Source of the DNA: Trogon surrucura
Lineage: Eukaryota; Chordata; Aves; Trogoniformes; Trogonidae
NCBI GenBank assembly: GCA_020746105.1
Contig: CM036658.1
Span: 12,012,689 to 12,076,688 of the forward strand
Length of the DNA stretch: 64,000 nucleotides
Direction: 5' to 3'
In this document: piece after piece, positions 35,336 through 45,600 of the stretch
Layout: every line of letters begins with the position of its first letter
Position numbering within the stretch: the first letter of the stretch is position 1
The notes under the pieces: generated by a model
The model's input: only the letters and a program-made list of their open reading frames with translations
Databases searched by the model: none
Told to the model about the DNA's origin: nothing
Position numbers and translations under genes: made by a program

Positions 35336-35606
35336 TGGGTGTGAGGACTTTGATGGGATGTTTTGTATGGATCTTGAAGATCATTCAAAATCCATCCATA
35401 AGAAAATTCAAAAACTGCAAGAACATTCAAACCAGATCACTCAAGATGTTGGGTTTTTTGGTTTAGATTGATTATTGAATTGGAGTGGTCTGACAGGATG
35501 GATTAAGAGTTTAGTTAAGACATTTTTGTTTATTGGAGTTTTAATTGTTACAGGCTTAGTTATGTTTAATTGTTTGATAAGTGTAATCAAGAAAATGATA
35601 AACAAG
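35336..35606 (+). pseudogene. env transmembrane subunit, C-terminal part, broken
   Basis: It contains Cys (35340-35342), six residues, then Phe-Cys where a CX6CC motif would have Cys-Cys; provirus A keeps the Cys pair at the matching place. It is followed by the helix, a TGA (near 35468), the Trp-rich pre-membrane segment and the hydrophobic anchor (open frame 35475-35608). In families with CX6CC, this motif links the surface and transmembrane subunits. The sequence then jumps into the last bases of the LTR. Confidence 0.72.
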
Positions 35607-35624
35607 CCGAAGGGACCCTCTTCA
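35607..35624 (+). repeat. 18-bp remnant of the 3' LTR of provirus B
   Basis: CCGAAGGGACCCTCTTCA matches the last bases of the LTRs and lies directly against the right target duplication. The rest of the 3' LTR is deleted. Confidence 0.8.
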
Positions 35625-35630
35625 GTACGA
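35625..35630. repeat. Target site duplication, right (provirus B), imperfect
   Basis: GTACGA against GTACAG on the left. The host CR1 RT frame continues from here. Confidence 0.65.
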
Positions 35631-37154
35631 AACTGGGAGGGGTGGCTGACACCCAGGAAGGCTGTGCTGCCATCCAGTGGGATCTGGACAGGCTGGAGAG
35701 CTGGGCAAAGGGGAACCTCATGATGTTCAGTAAGGGTAATGTAGAGTCCTGCTTCTGGGGAGGAATAATACCAGGCACCAGGACAGATTAGGGGATGTCC
35801 TGCTGGAAAGCAGCCCCATGGAGAAAGACCTTGGAGTCCTAGTGGACAGTGAGTTGCCCATGGGACAGCAATGTGCCCTTGTGGCCAACAGGGCCAGTGG
35901 GATCCTGGGTGGCATTAAGAAAAGTGTGTCCAGCAGGTCTAGGGATGTTCTCCTCCTCTACTCTGCCCTGGTGAGACCACACCTGGAATACTGTGTCCAG
36001 TTTTGGGGCCCCCAATTCAAGAGAGACAGGGACCTACTGGAGACAGTCCAACAGAAAGCTACGAGGATGATTAGGGGACTTGAACATCTCTCCTGTGAAG
36101 AAAGACTGAGAAAACTGGGGCTGTTTAACCTTGAAAGCAGAAGGCTGAGAGGGTGAGTGACAAAAGTACATATCTGAGGGGTGGGTGTCAAGAGGAAGGA
36201 GACAATCTCTTCTTAGTGGTGCCCAGTAACAGAACAAGAAATAATGGGTATAAGCTAGAACATAGGAAGTTCCACCTCAACATGAGGAGAAACTTGTTTA
36301 CTGTAAGGTGACAGAGCACTGGCACAGGCTGCCCAGAGAGGGTGTGGAGTCTCCTTCTCTGGAGACTTTCAAACCCCACCTGGACGCGTTCCTGTGTGGC
36401 TGCTCTAGGGGATCCTACTCTGGCAGGGGGTTTGGACTAGATGATCTCTAGAGGTCCCTTCCAACCCTGAATATTCTGTGATTCTGTGTTTCTATGATTG
36501 ATTCTGAAAAGAGAAATATTTTTCCTGATTTTTCTGTTCTCCTACAAAGTAAAGCAGCTAAACAGACGGATCAGTATCTAATCTAGAGAGAAGGGCAATG
36601 CTTGTATTATCTTTGCATTTCCAATTTCAGACCATAAGCCTTTCCATATCAAGAGAAAACAGTCTGTGGGGTGAGAAAAAAACCCTCAACTAGAATAACT
36701 ATATACATCTGAGGAAAAATTAGTGCTTAAAAAAAAATCTCACCAATGTATATAACAAAGAAAAACAAATCAGTTGACATCAAAGACAGACTTTATAGGC
36801 CACTAAAGTTAAGTTTACTGTCCTGATGTTGTTATACATTTAAAGAAGTTGTCCTAATGACAATTATCAAGAAAGGGAGATCTGGAGTGCTTAAGACTTT
36901 CAGATTCCCATAAAATGAAAAAAAAGGAGGATCATTTCATTGCTTGTATTTTCAATGATCAGGTTAAACAGGGGAAGTTATGCTTATTTACATTAGTTGA
37001 CCATTTGAGCCTCAGCTCAAATAGTCCTGCTCTCATTTCAAGGTCCTGAAAGAATCATGTACGCACAGAGCAGGAATAAAGCCAAATCAAGTTACAGCTG
37101 GAAAGGGGCTCATACAAGATTCCTCTCAGTGCCAGAGATCAGATGTAAATTACG

Positions 37155-37275
37155 ACAAATTCCTCTTGCAAGAAGTTGCAGCTTTGATTTTCTCATCAGT
37201 AAAATGAGACGATAGAAAGCGTACCATTTCCCAATATGTAAGAGGATGTTTTCAAGATTATTTGTTTGCAGTGGC
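37155..37275 (+). mobile_element. MIR-like SINE remnant
   Basis: 'TTTTCTCATCAGTAAAATGA' followed by a partly conserved AGACGATAGAAAGCGTACC and AAGAGGATGTTTTCAAG tracks the 3' half of the ancient MIR SINE (TTTCCTCATCTGTAAAATG...). The tRNA-like head is not clear. Confidence 0.5.
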
Positions 37276-39569
37276 TGGAAATATGAATCCCTACTCTTTT
37301 ATTAAGATATAGATCACTTGACTAAACACATTATTTTCCTCTAATATACTAAAAGACTGTATTTATGGGTACCAAGTAGTCTGCGAATTCACATTCTCTG
37401 CAACAAATATTCATGTTCACTTTCAGCTGCAATACTTAGAATTGCTGTGCTTATATGTGTGAAAAACATACAAATCTTATGCAGTTGCCAGAGATCTACT
37501 TATTTCAAAACATAAAACCTGAGCGCTTCACCTAGATCAGCAGTGGGGTCTCTAACAGCAGGAGGTCATAATTCTGCGAGCAGAAAATTAAACTGCTACT
37601 GTACTTGCCTGGCCAAGCACTTGAGGACACTGCAGAAGCAGGTTCAATGTGCAGAGACAGGGCTTCTTGCTCCCATTAAACATTTCAAACATCTGTCCCC
37701 AGCTCTGAAAGCTCTATCCTGGCATCTGTTGAATAGCAGATCATTTGCAGGGCTGTACGTCATGGGTTTAGCTCATCCCAGTTTTGATAATCTCTTTATT
37801 CCCTGCATGCCTGCCATGATCTGAGATCTGCTGACACAGGATTTCTGTGGTTCATAACTTCCATCTCAAGACACAGAATGTGGCTCTAGGGCTTGTACTG
37901 CTTTGTGCTTTCTTGTTTTGAAGTTCATTCCCACCTGATGAGGTTAAAGCTCAGTGGCTGTTTTGATATTCAAGCACTTCTTTCTGGCAAAGCTTACTGT
38001 CACTGCTTACTCTGCTGTGAGTGGAAACAAGTTTGCAAACCTCATCGTGGGACTGGGACCCAAGAATGCCTAACCTTTAATCTCAGGTGCCACAAATGCT
38101 ATCTTTGGCTTAGGCATGGAAACTCATGTCATTACATAAATCCTACACCCTCTGTTTCCTTCTTAGCAAAATATGCATTACGTCTCATAAGCATTTCAAT
38201 GATTTGCCATTTTGAATACAAATTGTTTTGCTCATTTACTGGAAAATAAGTGTCACTTGTATGTTAAGATAGCACCAGACCTCTTAGGGAGTACCCAAGT
38301 TCCAAATTCACATACTTGTTAAATGTTTTGATTGTTCTCCTTGGATGGAATGCCCCGAGATGAATGAGGACATGGTTTTTAATAAATACTGCTATCTTTA
38401 CAACCCTGTTTAAAGTCTTCGTATGTTCTTATCTGCTTTCATAATCTTTACTGCATTCTTAAGCAGCCTTTTTGTCAGGAGATTGGTAATCCTGAGCAAA
38501 AGGCTCTCATATAAACAGAAATTCTTTTAATTGTCCCCTGGACCAGTCTGTAGTCTTTTCATTTAGCTTAGCTGGAAGATTTCAACAGGCACGCAGGGAA
38601 GGGGTCTTCTGACCTAACATATAGAGCCTTTTTGGCAAATGAGGCTTTGTAATACACAATCCCAGATAAAAAAAAAAAACACAAAAAACCAATAAAAGTC
38701 ACCTGGAGGCTGGAGTCAGAACACGTTTCGCTATACTTGGGTTATAGAGACACTGACTGAGGTTGTCTAACAGGGTTCTTCTCAAGCCACCACATAAGGT
38801 ATTCAAATGCATGACTGTGACTCCCAGGCATCATGATAGTATGAAAAAGTAATGAGAATTAAGAATGTGGAAGAGACGTGGCTGTCATTTACAGTCTGAA
38901 CAGCACAAATGCAAGAAATTCAGGCTTACTCTTCAGATGTCCTGAAGCAATGTGCTTAGGTTATGATCTGTCTGAAAAACTGGTGCACTACTATGTGTTT
39001 TAAGGTTCACTGTTGCAAAGCCTCCAAAGACCTCCATGTTTGCCAGTTATCCTGTAACTGCTCTAAGAAAAGCAAGTTAAAAGAAAATAAGATCATTTTC
39101 TGGACAGAATCCCAGTGTAGGTCATGAGATGCCAATAGTTACAGAAGCAAGTGAGTGGCAATGAAGAGAAAAAAATATCTACCCACCTACAACAATAGAT
39201 CTAAGAGTGCCTTTTAGTTGTTATTATCTGGCCAATAGCTGGCTGTGATGCTCAAAATCTGCATGACTTAGTGTCTCTAATTCTGGGGTCAGTCCCTATT
39301 TTACATGTACAGATCGCAGGAGAGGTTTGGGAGCTCATGCTTTTTTTTGGTAATGACCAAAATGTATGCTATGTGCCTGTCACAATATCCTAACTCTTAA
39401 TCAGGTAAAAGTTTCAGGCTTCCAAACTATTTTATGCCCCTTCCAGGAAAATGTTAATGACTCTCCTTGTGGATAGGTGTGGTTATCACCTGCCCAGACA
39501 GCAAACAGAGTCAGCTAACAACTACTTTAGTGTTTGGCTAATGGTTAACGTATTGCAAGACAGAAACTC

Positions 39570-39595
39570 TTTTTTTTTTTTTTTTTTTCCCCCCC
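39570..39595. repeat. T19C7 homopolymer tract
   Basis: Nineteen T followed by seven C. Length is likely variable and prone to sequencing error. Confidence 0.85.
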
Positions 39596-41218
39596 TGGGT
39601 GTGGCAGCGTTTAAATGCCAGAATAAAGCATTTTATTTATCCCATGAATTTACTACTTCCTATGTGCACTTTTATAACATCCACTGATCTTATTAACTGA
39701 GTGTGATGAATATAACATATCCTGTGCTTTCATATAGTAGAAACCAGTGTCGAGTTTAGGAGGGAACTGAATTCTTACCACCCACTATGACCTCTTTTGA
39801 AGGATACTATGACAATAATTTACTTGGCTTAGAGTCTGCTATTCATGTCTATAAAGAACTGATTTTTTCAGATGCACAGCCGTTCTGTTTATGTCTTTGC
39901 CATGCTAAGAATACCATATCCTCTAACTTTCAGAACTGGGAGAAGTACAGGTGAGATGAGGGAAATGCAACAAAGATGAGCAAGATCAGCTGGCAAGTGC
40001 AAGAGAGCGAAAAAGAATTGGAAAACAGGACTTCAGTATAAACAAGCAGTTTGAGGGAAGAGGTAGCAGAATGAACATGAAAGGTAAAAGAAATAAGAAC
40101 AACAGATATGGGTTTTTTTGAACAGCTGCATAAGAAAGACGTATAAACAAGGAATATGAGAACATGGAATAAGGTTGAAGAAGAAAGCAATTCAGTAGGT
40201 AAAGAGAATAAAAGAAGGAGGTGGAAGGAAATTAGCCTAATGACATAAAAAGAAGATGACAAGAACAGCAGCATTGCGTTTACAAAATTCTAATTCATCT
40301 CTGCAGAATAGTGAGTGGTTTTAGAAGTTCCTGGCAGTAAGGTCAAAGGATGAACTGAGAGAGTTTTGTTTGAACATGTGAAAACTCACATAGGCTCCCA
40401 ACAAACCTGTGATTTCCATCTGCTGTTGCATTTAAGGATGTGCCACCAGGAAACCAAGTGGACTTTCTGAAGGTAAGTACAGCAAATTCTGAGTAACTCA
40501 GATGAGAGAGCAAATGAAGGTTTTTCCTTAGAGATTGTTAATAACTCCCTACTCTTCTCCTTATCGTCAAGATGGGATTTGCCATGTAATTTCATTTCTG
40601 TTCACCTGATAGGTACTACAGAAGTATCACCTTTCCAGGCAGAGGAACTGCGGAAGTGAGGCTGAATAAGAGACACTCCCACCCCACATTTTTCCAGCAG
40701 GAGAGACAGGGACATGGCAGCATGGAGGGGAGCTGCTCCTCCTGAGAGCTAAGGTGATGGACCTGGGGAAGTGGGTTGAATTGGTTTGCTCTCCCATCTT
40801 GTGTGGATCATGGGCTGCCTTTCTCTTACAGCAAGGAGAGAGATACCTTTCCTTCTCTCAGCTCCTGAGACTTTGGTAGTGAATCCAGCACTCAGAGGGT
40901 GACTGCCTGGGAGCTGCCTTTGTGCTCTAAGCACAGGACTTCTGTAGCCACCAAGGCATTCACCTAAAGTAACCGGATTTAATGAATACAGTGTTCACCA
41001 CCTTTCTCACTCCACATGACTCAGTAAGCTGAGGAAACCTTTTGTGGGAGCTGGCCTTTTCGATTTGGCAAATATTGACCTTTTTTTTCACCTATTGTTC
41101 CTTCCTGAGCCCACACCAAAAGAACCCAGGTTTTCATGGAGCCCCGAAGGCTGGCTTGTGGAAGAAATCAAGGATGATGCAGAAGCAAGTCTCGTGGCAG
41201 TATTGCAATGGTGGGGAG

Positions 41219-41400
41219 TGATGTTCTCCATTTTGCAAATGAAAAACCAAGACATAGGTCCACCCATGTCTAGGAAATACAGGAAATGTAAAGCATACAG
41301 TAAGGGTAAGGAAAGAGGCACATAGTAGTGCACATGTGTCTGGGGGGCCCAAAGAGTAGGGGTTAGACTGGGAACCTCAGAAGCCGTGCTAGTGGATTAG
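41219..41400 (-). mobile_element. Possible MIR/tRNA-type SINE remnant
   Basis: 'CCATTTTGCAAATGAAAAACC' resembles the MIR-type 'CATTTTACAGATGAG' block, here continuing toward a decayed 'GGGTTAGACTGGGAACCTC'. Very degraded and the orientation is uncertain. Confidence 0.3.
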
Positions 41401-44400
41401 GTCCTACTAAAGATAAATTATTCTTTGTGTTTAAATATCCTGCTGAAGCAATTCAAATAAGTAAACATTTTCTAAAGCCAAAATTAACTCAAGTCTGCCC
41501 TATAACTGTCTGATGGCTGAGAAGTGTCAAATCATCCTCCGTCTCAGACTAAAATATAACAATCACCATCTATTTTTACTGTTTATTTTGTATCACAAAC
41601 TATTTAGCAACAAAAGGTGAAAATGGCATTGGAAACTGAGATCCAAAGTTGGCAGTTTTGTAGTCTAGGAGGAGAAACAGCGGGGGTGATTTTATATAAG
41701 CTGGCTTCCCCTCCCCGACATAGTTTCATCAAAGTGCTTTATTATATTATCGCTCGTGCTTTGGTACTGTTTTCTAATATTGTACTGACTTGTCTGAATC
41801 ACTTTGAAAACTAAGGCTGCCTCCTTCTGAGACAAATCCAGGCCTCATTAAAATTCATAAACAGGCAGCCAAAAGCTTTGAGCACTTTTCCATCGACGCT
41901 TAGAAATGGAAGTGTCCTTATTTATCCTGATAGCATATTATTTCGAAGGGTGTCCACATCCATAGCCAACTAGGTTTTGATTGATAACATTTAGGTCTCT
42001 CTGTGGAAAAAAACTGATTTTCGTTAAGGAGTTCTGTGACACAAATTGGTAAATGGTATCTCAAATCAGCACCATTTCAGTGTTTAATTGCATTCTTTTG
42101 GTACAAAAACCTTTCACATTAGCATTAATTGCAAATCTATGCTGACACATAACAGCTGTCTGATCTTCTCAGGTAACATGCACATATACCTGTGACTCGG
42201 TTATATATTGTCACTGTTGATTGCACTAACATCCCCTCATTTGGGTGGAGTAGTGGGGGAAGAGGAGAGATAATTATTTGTCTCTGCTGTTGTGTCCAGC
42301 TGAGCTCTTGTTACACAACTAAATGCCAGTTTTGAAGTATATTTAGGCCTTGCATTGTTTTTGTTTATCATTTTGCCAAATCCCTACTGAGAATAATGAT
42401 ATTTCTCCCAAATCATTCCCAATTTCATTTAGAAAAAGAAAAATTCATATGGTCTAGTCAAAAATGAAAACAGAAAAATTTTGACAGAATATAATCTCAG
42501 AAATATAAGAATTTAAATACATTAACTGACAGCCACAGCAGTGACAATCAATCAGTTGGCCTTTGCAGGACTTCAATATGGAAAACATATAAAACTTCAG
42601 CAAATAAAATCAATTGGGTTAACACGTTTGATTCAAAGTGTGTGCAAATGTCTGTAGGATATGCTCATAAAAAAAGCTGCAGAATCAGTCTTCATTGGGC
42701 AAGACTAGCATCGCAGATACAGTATATGAAACGGTAATTGACCAGCTGGCCTACATTTTAGCGAGTGTGTGTGACATAAAATATAAATGTCAATGTAACT
42801 TTCTAATAAAGAACTGTCATTTATCTGTAGCTTAAGGTTGTCCCAGAACTAGAATCTTAGAACTAAAATAGTTCTTGGTTTTAAGCTGACCTTTTTTTTT
42901 AATCCAGAGTGTTTGCAATGTATGTACACCAAGAGATTTTGTCTGCTATCCATTCAAATGAGTGCAGATTCTTCTGAGAACCATCATGCTTGTACTTACC
43001 TACCACAGTGGAATATCTTTCTAGACAGAGCTTTTTAAAAATATGGCAAAAATTGTAAGATGCAACTGGCTACCTGAGATGGCTACTTCTTTGGATGATA
43101 GATTTACATGGTAAAAACATAATTACATATATTTACATTTAGGTTCAGTAGTGTAATTCCAAAAATACAAGCCTAAATACTGCCTCTACTCTAGTTCTCT
43201 AGACCTCTGGGGTCTGCTTGGGCCTCCAGTGGTGTGTTGCACGTAAGCAAACCCTTTTTTGGACATTCTCCCTTCTATAAAATCTAAGAGGTAAGAAGCC
43301 AAAATGTTAAACTTGTAAGAACAGCAGTTAAAACCACTATTTCTGATGTTCATAGAAACTATATTATTACCACTGAGAAAATGCAGGGTATAAATGAAAA
43401 ATTTTACATTTGTTATTAAGAAACTATACACAGGATTAAGTTATTTCGGTGGAGTGGTCTTACCTTTTATAACAAGGCTCACAGCAATCCCATTATATCA
43501 TGAATTCGTCAGTAGATTTGATTGTGTCTTCCTTTTGTAAAAAACCTAGCAAACATATGTTACTGATGACTTTTATTAAACGTGTCTTCAAAATAGCAGT
43601 AAGTACATGGCAAGAGCACTTTGTATGTGAAACCTGTATGTCTTCTATATTCGATGTATGAACTCAAACCCACCCAACAGAATTTTCGTAACCTTGGTTT
43701 GGCAAATCAATATAAATGTGGTGACAGTTTTTAGTAAACGGGCTTCCAGCCCGTTTCTCAGACAGAAATGTTTGAACTTACTTATCATAGCCAAGCCAAA
43801 TTTGTTCTGGTTCTCAGTCACAAAGTTGTGATTTCCCAAGGGAATGTTGCTACAGGTTATGCATCATCAGAAATATCCATATGATTTTGAATTTTAGTGT
43901 TGTTAAATCTGTAAAAATCCTCAGAATTTTTTCTGAATTTATCTAGTCCATTCACTGAAATGACGAAATGGATTCAGGAGGCAAAGTAGAGGCACTCAGT
44001 TCAGAAGTTCTGGACACGAACCAGACCCGTTACTCTTAAAAATATGTAGCCTCGACTCTTAAAAATATGTACCCTTGTAAAGACTACCCTTTGCAATATT
44101 TGTCACTCCGACTGCCTCTGAAGGGCTCAGAGGTCTTTTGCTTTGATATCTGGGATGAATGATACCCAGCTTCGGACCAAACAAGTTGCTCCTTTTCGAT
44201 GTAATACAGTCTTGTAAACATAAGTTATTTTAAGTCAATTGTGTATTAGCTGTGTGAAGTCAGTGACTACTTGATGAAATGCTTTTTCCTTACTGAAATA
44301 TTCATGAAGCTAATTTTCAGCAATCAACAAAATCGAGTCATGTTTTTGAAAAATAAAACAACATCTTTCCATATCTGCATGTTGAATACAAATCATAAAT

Positions 44401-45537
44401 ACCCTAAAATAGAAGTGATCAGATCGGTTTTTGTATTTACTCCTGATTTGATGAGAATTTGGAGTCCCAATCAGACAGCAAGTGAATAGCTCCTTTATTA
44501 TTACTTTGATTTCAGTTATCAGCCACCCTCTTTTGGGAGTTAGTATATAGTATCACGTTTGATACTGAATCTGGAACACAACCTCAACCACATTGGGCAC
44601 TAACATTTCTATTCAGGATTTAATTAAAACTGTGTCTTCAGTATCTCAAAATCTTATTAATATTTCCTATTTCATGCACACACACAAAAAGTTTGCCGGT
44701 TTCCAATAAAGTGGTCTGACTAACATTTTCATGCTGTCTAGGGGAAAACCTGAACCAGTATTTACCAGTATTAAACTCTCTGAAGTCCATCAAATCACTG
44801 CAATTTGGCTTAATCACTGTTTTGGGGTGGTGGTTTTAGTTGCATGATATACCAAATTCAGGCTGAGGAGAAGTTTAATTTGTAAAGGATTCTTTCTGTA
44901 AGCCATTTTTGGCTTTGAAATCAGGAACGTATTTTGAACTTTCCTAATCATGAGATCCAAAAAAAGACCACAAATGCTTCGAGGATAGCTCCTGCAGCAC
45001 CTCCCATTTTAGCTGACCGACCTAGAGGTTGGCACAGCTTCAGTTCTAATGGATAAAGATGCACAACTGCAACAGCAACTGCATGGCATCATTTGGAAAA
45101 ATGCACCGTGGCAGCCAAGGCAAATGAGTGGAGGGAGAAGAGACATGGGATGGAGACCTCCTTATTCACCTGACAGTGGAGCTTGGCTGGCCAGGGAGAA
45201 ACAACCCAGTACCTTACATTACACATTTAAGATCTCCACATGGTATGTGCTGAGAAGCAGGCATTTGGAAGAGCCGAATGGAGAAAATCACAGCCTTACT
45301 GCTGAGCAAGGTGCTTCCTAGGACTATCAGGAAGGTACCCAAAAAGCAAAGTGCTGGAAATCCTTCCCGTACAGGGAGCTAAGGCATGCTGTTTAAGTAC
45401 CTAGTTCTTTGAGTTCCCTCAGATTCCCAGTTTGGCTTTGTCCCCAGAGTTGAGAGACAAGTGGCCATTTAGAAGGGGGCTCAAAACTGGTCTGGAGGAG
45501 GAGGAATATGGTAGCTGGGCTTGCCTTAAGTAAAATT
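41401..45537. other. Non-coding stretch, possibly with conserved non-coding DNA
   Basis: No coding sequence seen. The part at about 41590-42220 has high-complexity AT-balanced sequence with homeodomain-like ATTA/TAAT cores and no repeat features. A 23-bp period duplication lies at 44032-44071. Nothing else can be assigned. Confidence 0.45.
44032..44071. repeat. Short tandem duplication, 23-bp period
   Basis: ACTCTTAAAAATATGTA occurs twice, starting at 44032 and 44055. Confidence 0.8.
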
Positions 45538-45600
45538 GCAGAGTGGTTGGAGCACTGACCTAGGAAGCAGGAGATTGGAGTTTCGTACCTTCCTCAGCCT
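45538..45600 (+). mobile_element. Ancient tRNA-derived SINE head, degraded
   Basis: 'AGAGTGGTTGGAGCACTGAC' then CTAGGAAGCAGGAGATTGGAGTTTCGTACC follows the pattern of tRNA-like SINE heads in birds and turtles (A-box-like GTGGTTGGAGC, B-box-like GTTTCGTACC). The downstream part to about 45815 may belong to it but is too decayed to follow. Confidence 0.45.

Larger units (their letters stand above)
33293..35624 (+). mobile_element. Provirus B: deleted class II endogenous retrovirus inside CR1
   Basis: It has the same lineage and plan as provirus A: 5' LTR, tRNA-Lys primer site, leader with splice donor, gag start, foreign LTR-like segment, proline-rich gag piece and env transmembrane piece. Unlike A it keeps a pol piece (end of RNase H and part of integrase) and lacks the surface-like piece. 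The 3' LTR is missing except for its last 18 bases. It lies in the CR1 copy exactly where the RT catalytic codons are. It has many stops and cannot produce virus. Because it lies within a CR1, it is younger than that copy. Confidence 0.9.
31913..36505 (+). mobile_element. CR1 LINE host copy, interrupted by two insertions
   Basis: One CR1 copy in three pieces: 31913-32012, 32271-33286 and about 35629-36505. Piece two reads ORF2 from before the RT core (an open frame at 32386-33120) with KSMGPDRMHP, NYRLVSLTSIPGKVVEQLI, the catalytic-region motif LDFSKAFDTVP and, after a stop at 33118-33120, [10 protein letters not shown]. Piece three resumes with KLGGVAD and continues to the C-terminal blocks ([30 protein letters not shown]) and an octamer tail (about 36470-36505). 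Each junction is seamless once the inserted DNA is removed. Several stops and shifts show it is dead. The left edge is a 5' truncation. Confidence 0.93.
36506..41218. other. Non-coding stretch with minor repeats
   Basis: No gene recognised; open frames reach 118 codons (37893-38249) without a domain. It holds a MIR-like remnant (37155-37275), a T19/C7 tract (39570-39595) and a purine-rich block (about 39930-40265), where the + strand is mostly A and G. That bias explains a 114-codon antisense frame rich in Ser, Leu and Phe. Confidence 0.5.

Noticed and set aside
37893..38249. 118-codon open frame
   Set aside because: Cys/His-rich by eye, but without regular zinc-finger spacing or any family signature.
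39930..40274. 114-codon antisense frame rich in Ser, Leu and Phe as a membrane protein
   Set aside because: Explained by the purine-rich + strand; no start context or domain.
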